A DNA stretch of 64,000 nucleotides from Ilex aquifolium (taxonomy: Eukaryota > Streptophyta > Magnoliopsida > Aquifoliales > Aquifoliaceae): the NCBI GenBank assembly GCA_951799425.1, contig OX637391.1, positions 54,411,069 through 54,475,068 of the forward strand, read 5' to 3'. Both the position numbers and the translations under genes were made by a program. Positions 32,838 through 43,400 of the stretch are shown piece after piece (the first letter of the stretch is position 1; every line of letters begins with the position of its first letter). The notes beneath the pieces were generated by a model. That model was not told the origin of the DNA. It did no database searches and saw nothing but the letters and a program-made list of their open reading frames with translations.

Positions 32838-35636
32838 CCGCATAAAAAAAATAGAAAAATTATATGTAATGAAAACTTAAAGAGTAGGAACTTACTTTTC
32901 AGAAAAGAAAAAGTAGGCACCTTCCAATCGTCGAAAGTCTTTTACACACTCACAAAAAAAAAAAAAAACATGTAATGAAAACTTAAAGAGTAGGCACCTT
33001 ATTTTCTGAAAAAAAAAATAGGCAGCTTCCAATCCTTTAAAGCTTGGCTGAGAGTCCTTCGCACCAACATAAAAAAAATAAAAAAATTATATGTAATAAA
33101 AACTTACAGATGAGGCACTTTACTTTCCGAAAAAGTAGGTGCCTTCCTTACGCCCACATAAACAAAATAGAAAAATTACATATAATGAACATTTAAAGAG
33201 TAGGCACCTAACAATCCTTTAGAGCTTGACTAAGAGTCCCTTACACTTACACCCACATAAAAAAAAAAAAAAAAAAAATTGAAAACTTACATGTAATGTA
33301 AACTTAAAGAGTAGACACTTTACTTTCCAAAAAGAAAAAGAAAAAGAAAAAGTAGGCACCTTCCAATCGTCGAGAGTCTTTTACACACTCACAAAAAAAA
33401 GAAAAGAAAAATTACATGTAATGAAAACTTAAAGAGTAGACACCTTACTTTCCGAAAAAAAGTAGGCAACTTCTAATCATTTGGTCCAATGGTACTCTTT
33501 ATTTTGTGAAGGCTTTGCTTCTTGAGTTCAAGGGTTCAAGTCCCCCTTCCCCCTTCCCCCTTCCCCCCTCTGTCCCCAAAAAAAAAATTGGCTGAGAGTG
33601 CCTTACACCAACATAAAAAAATAAAAAAAATTACATGTAATGAAAACTTACATAGAAGGCACTTTACTTTTTGAAAAAAGAAAAATTAGGCGCTTTCCTT
33701 ACGCCCACATAAACAAAATAGAAAAATTACATATAATAAAAATTTAAAGAGCAGGCACCATACAATCCTTTAGAGCTTGACTAAGAGTCCCTTACACCCA
33801 CATAAATTTTTTTTTTTTTGAAAACTTGCATATAATGAAAACTTAAAGAGTAGACACTTTACTTTCCAAAAAAAAATTAGGTACCTTCCAATTGTTTAGA
33901 GCTTGGCCGAGAGTTCCTTACACACCCACTTAAAAAAATAAAAAAAATTTATGTGTAATGAAAACTTAAAGAATAGGCACCTTACTTTTTGAAAAAAAAA
34001 TAAAGGAAAAAGAAAAAGTGGGCACCTTCCAATTGTTCAGAGCTTGGCTAAGAGTTTCTTACACCCACATAAATTTTTTTTTGAAAACTTAAAGAGTAGG
34101 CAACTTACTTTTCAAAAAGAAAAAGAAAAAGTAGGCACCTTCCAAATTGTTTAGAGCTTGGCCGAAAGTTCCTTACACACCCACTTAAAAAAATAAAAAA
34201 ATTATGTGTAATGAAAACTTAAAGAGTAGATACCTTACTTTTTGAGAAAAAAAATAAAGAAAAGAGAAAAAGTGGGCACCTTCCAATTGTTCAGAGCTTG
34301 GCCGAGAGTCTCTTACACACCCACTTAAAAAAATAGAAAAATTATATGTAATGAAAACTTAAAGAGTAGACACCTTATTTTTTGGAAAAAAAAAAAAGCA
34401 AAGAAAAGAGAAAAAGTGAGCACCTTCCAATTGTTCAGAGCTTGGCCCAGAGTCCCTTACACACCCACTTAAAAAAAATAGAAAAATTATATATAATGAA
34501 AACTTAAAGAGTAGACACCTTACTTTTTGGAAAAAAAAATAAAGAAAAGAGAAAAAGTGGGCACCTTCCGATCCTTTAAGCTTGGCCGAGTGTCCCTTAC
34601 ACCCACATAAAAAAAAATAGAAAAATTACATGTAATGAAAACTTATTGAGTGGGTATGTTACTTTACGGGAAAAAAAAGAGAGAGAAAGGTACCTTTCAA
34701 TCGTTTAGAGCTTGGTACAGAGTCTCTTATACACCCACATAAAAAAATAGAAAAATTACAAGTAATGTAAACTTAAAGAAGAGTAACCATACTTTCCAAA
34801 AAAAAAAGTAGGCACCATCCAAATTCCAATCCTTTGGAGCTTGGTTGAGAGTCCCTTACGCCCACACGAAAAAATAGAAAAATTACATGTAATAAAAACT
34901 TAAAAAGTAAATACCTTACTTTCCGGGTAAAAAAAAGAAAAAAGTAGGCATCTTCCAGTCGTTTTGAGCTTGACCGAGAGTCCTTGCACACCCACATAAA
35001 AAAATAGAAAAATTATATGTAATGAAAACTTAAATAGTAAGCACTTTACTTTTAGAAAAAAAGAAAAAGTAGGCACCTTTCAATCGATTAGAACTTGGCC
35101 GAAAGTCCCTTCCACACCCACATAAAAAAATAACGTGTAATGAAGACTTAAATAGTAGACATCTTACTTTTCAAAAAAAGAAAAAAAAAAAAAAATAGGC
35201 GCTTTCCAATCCTTTAAAGCTTGGTTGAGAGTCCCTTACACCCACATAAAAAAATAAAAAAATTACATGGAATAAAAACTTAAAAAGTAGGCACCTTACT
35301 TTCCGAGAAAAAAAGAAAAAATAGACATCTTCCAATCGTTTTGAGCTTGGCCGAGAGTTCTTGCACACCCACATAAAAAAATAGAAAAATTACATGTAAT
35401 GAAAACTTAAATAGTAAACACCTTATTTTTTGGAAAAAAAGAAAAAGAAAAAGAAAAAATAGGCACTTTCCAATCGATTAGAGCTTGGCCGAAAGTCCCT
35501 TACACACCCACATAAAAAAATAAAAAAAAAACATGTAGTGAAAACTTAAATAGTAGGCACCTTAATTTTCGAAAGAAAAAAGAGAGAATAGGCACTTTCT
35601 AATTCTTTAAAGCTTGGTTGAGAATCCCTTACACCC
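32838..35636. repeat. Satellite array 2 (~110-125-bp monomers)
   Basis: Same monomer family and the same order of variants as array 1 (about 23 monomers). It opens with the higher-order type: the variant marker CGAAAGTCTTTTACACACTC lies at 32,932 and CGAGAGTCTTTTACACACTC at 33,371, a spacing of 439 bp. It then passes into the simpler type. The shared lead-in and shared downstream flank show that the two arrays derive from one duplicated block; this one is shorter. Confidence 0.92.
33484..33590 (+). mobile_element. SINE-like insertion inside satellite array 2
   Basis: Foreign sequence GGTCCAATGGTACTC (A-box-like) is followed 45 bp later by AAGGGTTCAAGTCCC (a good B box), then a CCCCCTT run and an A-tail. 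Satellite sequence resumes at TTGGCTGAGAG. A clear target duplication is not visible, so it may instead be a decayed tRNA-like retrocopy. Confidence 0.55.
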
Positions 35637-36790
35637 ACATAGTTGAATTCTTCCAAAACAAACCTGACTGGTGTAATTACAATGAGTCTGAAATTGAAAT
35701 CATCAACAAATATACAATTGAATCTTCAAATAATTCAACAAAATTGCTTAAATTGTCTCCTGAAATAAAATAAGCCTAAACTCTGTCAATATTTCATTAT
35801 CATTTTTCTCATCTGCTCTATTTTTTTTTATAATAATGCTTTTAGATTTGGATCATCTCAATATCAGTTTTGTCAATTCTAATCACTTTTTAATCCTTCT
35901 TTATTTAATTCAAGTGTTCTCATTTGTGTTAAGTGGGCTCACTACTAAGGTGTAATGAATTTAAATAGATGAATCAAATGGATCTGGTCGAAACTAAAAA
36001 AAAAAAAAAAAATTGAAATTAAGATAAAAGGATTCCATCAATTTTTCCTACGTGAAATAGAATAGTAGGCACCAGAATTCGAGGTCAATCGCCTTTCGTC
36101 TCTCAATTTCTAACTAAAGCAGTATTATCTTCTAAATCTTCAATTTATACTAATTTTCATTTATACAATTAGTGGACAACTAATGTTTTTTAATGATAAC
36201 TAGCACGTGACCAGTCCAGCATCCATGTGGTATAAAGCTGACACCCAGTACACATGAGAACTGACATTTGACATTTTTCTCATCTGCTCCATTTCTTTTA
36301 TAACAATGCTTTGAGATTTGGATCATCTCAATATCAATTTTGTCAATTCTAATTACTTTTTAATCTTTCTTTGTTTAATTCATGTATTCTCATTTGTCCA
36401 AAAAAAAAAAAAAAAAATTTTACAACCTTAAATATTAAACTAACACAACTAAAAATTGAAGGACTGAGATTAAGTACATACTTCAAATGTAATTAATATT
36501 TTTATTAGGTTTTTTAATACAATAATTTATTAGACAAATTATTGGTGGAGAACATCACAATTTATGATGATAAATAGTCTACGTGATTCTGACCCTCACC
36601 TATGAGATGTGCCCTGCATATGGGACCCCGTGCCCAATTTGATTCACATAATTTGATTCCGGTTTTTTTTTTTTTTTTTTTTCTAGTTGTTCTTTTTTCT
36701 CTTTTTTCCTTTTTAGAAAGAAGAATAAAGTCGTTCACTTTTGATAAAGTCCCAGGTAAAGCTGGGCTCGTGGAGGACAAATTTTTCCAA
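35637..36790. repeat. Segmental duplicate, copy B (partner 20,750-21,790)
   Basis: Same order as copy A. It includes an internal second copy of AATGCTTTGAGATTTGGATC (about 36,306) and a short fragment near 36,217-36,270 that is itself repeated at 37,125-37,185 (CATCCATGTGGTATAAAGCT against CATCCATGTGGAATAAAGCT). Confidence 0.85.
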
Positions 36791-37527
36791 AGTAGGTGAA
36801 TTATTGAAGAATTTATTTTTTATTTTGCCCATTAATCCAACATGTAACTACTATTCTTTTAGTGGAGCAACCAATATTAAAAATATTGAATCTTGTTTTA
36901 AAAGAATGATTGTGATCTAGACGATACCTAGTAAATGGAGAAAATATTCTTTCCATGATGCTCTAATTGAGAATATTTAGAGTGATGAATAGTCTATGTC
37001 ATCTTTTTTTTTTTTTTTCTTGAGAATAATAGGTAACCAAAAGGAAAAAAGAAACATTAGGGGAGTGGAAGGTTAATATGAACTAGATTTGATACTAATA
37101 AGAGGATCCGAACCAATATTTTATGACCAGCCCAGTCATCCATGTGGAATAAAGCTGACACTCAGTATACATGAGAACTGACATTTGACTAATGCTCCTC
37201 TGCTCTTCTTCTATTTTTCTGTCTTTTGTGGGTGTAGGAGTGTTTCCACTTTCCAGTACCCACTTGTGCTTCTCTCAAAGTTCATTTGGATTCTCGGTGA
37301 AATTTCACTGGTAGAGATTTTTGTTCTCAATTCCATCTGGAGATATTAATATTTCAATCTCAGCTTCGTTGTTTTATGCTTATTATTCCATAAAGAGGTA
37401 CGTTTTGCAGACTCCTTCCTTTAATTTCTTCTAATATCTTTTGTTATATAATCCCTCTGGTTTTCATTATATCTCTTTGGGTCTGCTTCTTCAAGGGAGA
37501 AAAAAAAGAAGCAAAAAGCATAAAAGA
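36791..37527 (+). promoter_or_regulatory. Upstream region and leader of the intact CNL
   Basis: The last ~280 bp before the start codon (CAGTACCCACTTGTGCTTCT, CAATTCCATCTGGAGATATT, AAGAGGTACGTTTTGCAGAC) is shared with the truncated copy (28,440-28,578, last part only) and the relic at 20,270-20,530. That suggests it belongs to the transcribed leader. No sure TATA box or start site could be fixed. An in-frame upstream ATG at 37,441 exists; the ATG at 37,528 is preferred because the protein then begins with a normal CNL N-terminus. Confidence 0.5.
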
Positions 37528-40464
37528 ATGGATGTAGCTCTGGGTTTTCTGGGTTCTATTGTCACAACAATTGGAGAGTACACTGTCGTACCAATTGGGC
37601 GTCAATTTGGGTATATAATTTATTACCATCGCAACATCAACGATCTCAAAACTCGAGTTGATAAGGACCTGAAAGACGTTCGAGAAGGAATCCAAGGAAG
37701 AGTCGATGTGGACGCTAGGAATCCTCGAGTCATCCTACCAGAAGTTCAGACATGGCTTACACATGCGGACACAATCACCCTAGAGTCCTACCAGATTTTA
37801 CATGATGATGAAGCTGTGAGAAACAACAAGTGCTTTATTGGGTTGTGCCCTGATTTGAAGTCACACTACCAAGTAAGCAAGATGGCCAAGCAGAAGAGTG
37901 CGGCTGTTGATCAGCTCGTACGCAAAGGCAACACCTTCGACTGTGTTTCTCACCCTGCGCCCCCACCAACATATGAATCCATATTTACGAGCGAGATGGA
38001 ATTTTTTGAGTCTAGAAAAAAAACTTTTGATGAGATCATTGAAGCGTTGAATGATGATCAGATCAACGCCATGGGAGTTTTTGGGATGGGAGGCGTTGGG
38101 AAGACCACCCTCATCACAGAAGTTGCAAAGTTTGCTGAGAAACATCACCTCTTTGATGAGGTAGTGATGGCAGTGGTTTCCCAAACGTCAGACACCAGGA
38201 AAATTCAAACTCAAATTGCGGACAAATTGGGATTAAAATTTGATGTTGAAAGTGATTTGGGTAGGGCGGGTCGCTTATGCGAGAGAATAAAGAAAGTGGG
38301 GAAAATACTTATAATCCTGGATGATGTGTGGGAAGGACTTGATTTGGTGGCTCTAGGAATTCCGCACGGCAATGCTCATGAAGGTTGCAAAATTGTTTTG
38401 ACATCTCGAGATCGGCATGTATGTACAAAGATGAAGGCCCAAAAAAAACTTCCCATTGACGTCTTATCTGAGAGAGAGGCATGGACTTTATTCAACAAAA
38501 CCGCAGGTAATGTTGAGTTGCGAGATGTTCATCCAATAGCTATCGATATAGCTAAAGAGTGCGCAGGCTTGCCAATTGCAATTGTTACTGTTGCAGCAGC
38601 TTTGGAGGGTAAGGATTACGATGTGTGGAAAGACGCACTTCTCCAATTAAAGAATTCTGAGCCAAGAACTATCCCAGGCATGCATGACAAAGTTTATTCG
38701 GCGCTAGAGTTGAGTTATAATTTTTTGGAAAGTGCAGAACTCAAGTATTTTTTCTTATTGTGTTGCCTATTTCCAGAAGATTCTTACATCCTTGTCGAAG
38801 ATTTGATGAGATATGGAATGGGTTTAAGGTTGTTTGGAAATAGGATTAATATTATAGATGCAAGAGGTAGGGTAAAGTCAATGGTTGATAACCTTAAAGC
38901 ACGTTGTTTGTTATTGAATGATGAAAACAGAGAGCGGCATATTAGTATGCATGATGAAGACGAAGGGTATATTAGAATGCATGATGTTGTCAGAGATTTT
39001 GCTATATGGGAGGCATCTAGTGGTGAGCATGTTTTTTTGGTAAGAGCTGGTTCCAAGTTGACAGAATGGCCCAGAGACGAGACACTCAATTGTTATACTG
39101 CAATCTCGCTACTTAACAATTTTATCCAAGAATTCTTTGATGCATGCGATTGTCCAAAACTTGAAATATTGTTGTTGGGCAATAAAATTCATCGTTTAGT
39201 CCTTAATATTTCAAGTGCTTTTTTCGAGGGGATGAAAAACTTGAGGGTTCTAAGCATGTCTAGTATGTCTTTTTCAGCAGTGCCACCATCTATGGGATGT
39301 TTACAAAAACTTAGAACATTATTCTTGGTGAACTGTATGATACCAGAAATCTCAGTGATTGGAGAGTTAAAGGACCTAGAAATTCTCAGCCTTGTTGGCT
39401 CTAATATTACAGAATTACCACCGGAGGTTCGACAGCTCATTCGTTTAAGGCTCTTAGATTTGTCAGAGTGTTGTGATTTAAAAGTAATTCCAGCTGGTGT
39501 TATAGCAAGTTTGACCCGATTGGAATGCTTGTACATGGAAGGGAGTTTCAAGGACTGGAGTGTTGATGGTCAAGACAGGGGAAAAACTAATGCAAGTCTC
39601 ATCGAGTTGAAACATCTTTCTGACTTAAGATCCTTAGAAATTGAAGTACCAGATATGGAGATGTATCCGAAAGGTTTAGTGTTTGTGAATGAGTTGATTG
39701 AATATCACATTAGTATAGGCTCGTCGCGCTATTTTATTTGGCCACGTGTAAGGTCAAGGGCCTTGGGACTCGTGGGGTGTCAAAGTATTATTCAAGAAGG
39801 TGGTGGGATCAATATGCTGTTAAACAAAGCAGAAACATTGAACCTACAGGAATTGGAGGATGTGGAGACTGTTCTCAATGATTTTAGAGTAGATGGATTT
39901 TCAAATCTGAAGGTTTTGAGAGTTGATAGATGTGGTGGTAAGATTAAATATCTAGTTGACACCAAGGAGAGGATGCCACGTTGTGTTTTTCCTGCGGTGG
40001 AGATATTAGGACTCAAAAACATGCAAGACTTGAGACAGATATGCCATGGCCATCTCCCATCTACATCTTTTTGTGAACTGCGTGAGTTGACTCTGCACCA
40101 CTTACCTGAGTTAATAAATTTGTGGGAGGATCCCACTGGCCAAGCACGGCTTTCTAGCCTAAGGAGTGTAGATGTATTAGACTGTCACAAAATGGAATGC
40201 CTCTTTCAGTTTCAGCAATATATAGCAGGAGATCTTGAGCAGCTACAAATCCTACATATATACGACTCCGACAATATGGAAGCAATAGTTGCAATCAATG
40301 CAGAAGGAGCAGCGGCACAAGAGGATGAAATTGTCTTACACAACTTGAAAAAGTTGAGGCTTGAAAATCTACCGAACCTCGTGAGTTTTTTTTGCAAAAC
40401 AAATAGATCAGCTTCAAAAAGCAGTCCTCATATCCGAGCACATGAACCTCTATTCGGTGGAAAG
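37528..40464 (+). CDS. CNL exon 1: coiled coil, NB-ARC and first LRRs (979 residues)
   Basis: Residues 1-~165 form the N-terminal coiled-coil region (start MDVALGFLGSIVTTIGEYT). NB-ARC spans about 166-490 and LRRs run from about 540 to the end. The MHD box is duplicated: ISMHDEDEGY is followed exactly 30 bp later by IRMHDVVRDFA. The last segment (FGGK before the donor) lines up with the ends of exons 2-5 (FFNEK), so the later exons grew from the same LRR type. A + strand frame open from 37,441 would add 29 residues ahead of the chosen start. Confidence 0.9.
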
Positions 40465-43400
40465 GTATGTGACTATGAAATGTGTTACTAAAAAGCGTTC
40501 TTGTAGAATTGAAGTCAACAAGTCTATTTTTCTTCATTTCTCACAACTCATATGAGGAAATTTCTTTTATTAGTAATGTCTATTTCTTTATTTCTTATTT
40601 CCTTTGTTTGGGTCACTTGGTGCTTGTATGTCCTTCTTCCTCAAGCCCGCCAGATAACTGTAAAAATGCTAACAAGACAAATAGTAATTTTATTTTTTTA
40701 TTGAGATTGATGAATAATGTAATTTAGCAGGTTGTATTTCCAGCATTGGAGAGCTTGGATCTCAGGGGACTGCACAAAATGGAAAAGATATGGCACGAAC
40801 AATTGCTTCCTACCGGGAACTTCAACAGATTGACTACACTGTCAATAAGCAACTGTGAAAAGCTAATAACAATTTTTCCATCCAGTTTGGGAGAATTGTT
40901 ACAGAAATTGGTAGATTTATCTGTTTCAAATTGTGTTTTGTTGGAGGACCTATGTGAAGGACATAATGCAACTTCAGTAACACTACCAAGGATAAAGAAT
41001 TTTGAATTGTCGGGTTTACCAAGCTTGAAGGATATATGGTGGAACCAGGTCTGCCCTGAATCTCTTAACTTCCAGAATCTCACAAAGCTTACTATCGGAG
41101 GATGCAAATGTCGGAGATATCTTCTCTCTTTTACCGCGTCGAAACTTCTTATTCAACTTCAATATCTTAAGTTAGAAGAATGCGACATGATGAAAGAGAT
41201 AATAGCAACCGAAAGAGAGGAAGATGCAGTGGTCGTTGACACAATTGTGTTGCCTAAATTATCTCAGCTTCACCTCTCTCAATTGCCAGAACTCACAAGC
41301 TTCTACCAAGGGAATTGTACTTTAGAGTTCCAGTCTTTGCAAAATTTGGTGATTGATGATTGTCCCAAGATGCAAATATTTGTTGGTTCAAGCACAAAAA
41401 GGCCAAAAGAAGCAAGTGAAGAAGGGTTGGAGGGACAAACAGATCAAGAAGGCAACTCTAGCGTCACCATACAACCATTTTTCAATGAAAAGGTATGTGA
41501 CCATGAAATGTGTTACTAAAAAGCGTTTTTGTAGAATTGAAGTCATCAATATTTTTCTTCATTTCTCATAACTCATATGAGCAATTTTTTTTTATTAGTA
41601 ATGTCTATTTCTTTATTTCTTATTTCCTTTGTTTGGGTCACTTGGTGGTTGTATGTCCTTGTTCCCCAAGCCCGCCAGATAACTGTAAAATGCTAACATG
41701 ACAAATGGCAAGTTTTTTTTATTAAGATTGATGAATAATGTAGTTTCACAGGTTGTATTTCCAAGATTGGAGATCTTGGATCTCCATGGACTGCACAAAA
41801 TGGAAAAGATATGGCACAAACAATTGCTTCCCGCCAGGAATTTCAACAGATTGACTGAACTGTCAATAAGTAACTGTGAAAAGTTGATAACAATTTTTCC
41901 ATCCAGTTTGGGAGAATTGTTACAGAAATTGGTAGATTTATCTGTTTCATATTGTGATTTGTTGGAGGACCTATGTGAAGGACATAATGCAACTTCAGTA
42001 ACACCACCATGGGTAAAGAATTTTAAATTGTCGGGTTTACCAAGCTTGAAGGATATATGGTGGAACATTGTCTGCCCTGAATCTCTTAACTTCCATAATC
42101 TCACAAGGCTTAGTATTGGAGGATGCAAATGTCGGAGATATCTTCTCTCTTTTACCGCATCGAAACTTCTTATTCAACTTCAATATCTTAAGTTAGAAGA
42201 ATGCGACATGATGAAAGAGATAATAGCAACCGAAAGAGAGGAAGATGCAGTGGTCGTTGACACAATTGTGTTCCCTAAATTATCTCACCTTTGCCTCTTT
42301 CAATTGCCAGAACTCACAAGCTTCTACCAAGGGAATTGTACTGTAGAGTTCCACTCTTGGAAAATTTTGGAGATTAGAAAATGTCCCAAGATGCGAACAT
42401 TTGTTGGTTCAAGCACAAAAAGGTCAAAAGAAGCAAGTGAAGAAGGGTTGGAGGGACAAACGGATCAAGACAGCAACTCTAGCGTCACCATACAACCATT
42501 TTTCAATGAAAAGGTATGTGACCATGAAATGTGTTACTAAAAAGCGTTTTTGTAGAATTGAAGTCATCAATATTTTTCTTCATTTCTCATAACTCATATG
42601 AGCAAATTTTTTTTATTAGTAATGTCTATTTCTTTATTTCTTATTTCCTTTGTTTGGGTCACTTGGTGGTCGTATATCCTTGTTCCCCAAGCCCGCCAGA
42701 TAACTGTAAAATGCTAACATGACAAATGACAAGTTTTTTTTATTAAGATTGATGAATAATGTAGTTTCGCAGGTTGTATTTCCAACATTGGAGAGCTTGA
42801 ATCTCCATGGCCTGCACAAAATGGAAAAGATATGGCACGAACAATTGCTTCCCGCCAGGAATTTCAACAGATTGACTAAACTGTCAATAAGCAACTGTGA
42901 AAAGCTAATCACAATTTTTCCATCCAGTTTGGTTCAATTGTTACAGAATTTGGTAGATTTATGTGTTTTTTGTTGTGATTTGTTGGAGGACCTATGTGAA
43001 GGACATAATGCAACTTCAGTAACACTACCAAGGATAAAGAATTTTATATTGTTGGGTTTACCAAGCTTGAAGGATATATGGTGGAACAAGGTTTGCCCTG
43101 AATCTCTTAACTTCCAGAATCTCACAAGGCTTTCTATCAAAGGATGGAAATGTCGAAGATATCTTCTCTCTTTTACCACATCGAAACATCTTATTCAACT
43201 TAAATATCTTGAGTTAGTAGAATGCGACATGATGAAAGAGATACTAGCAACCGAAAGAGAGGAAGATGCAGTGGTAGTTGACACAATTGTGTTCCCTAAA
43301 TTATCTCGCCTTCACCTCTCTCAATTGCCAGAACTCACAAGCTTCTACCAAGGGAATTGTACCTTAGAGTTCCACTATTTGCAAAATTTGGTGATTGATG

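Noticed and set aside
33541-33575. CCCCCTT repeats as a G-quadruplex regulatory site
   Set aside because: The run is short, lies within a SINE-like insert, and C-runs are separated by TT so only a weak structure on the - strand is possible; not supported further.
34773-35374. Similar - strand frames in array 2
   Set aside because: Same periodic artefact; frames do not persist over more than about two monomers.
37441-37527. Upstream in-frame ATG of the CNL as the true start
   Set aside because: It would add 29 basic residues not typical of CNL N-termini. The next ATG gives a normal start, and the added stretch lies within the leader.
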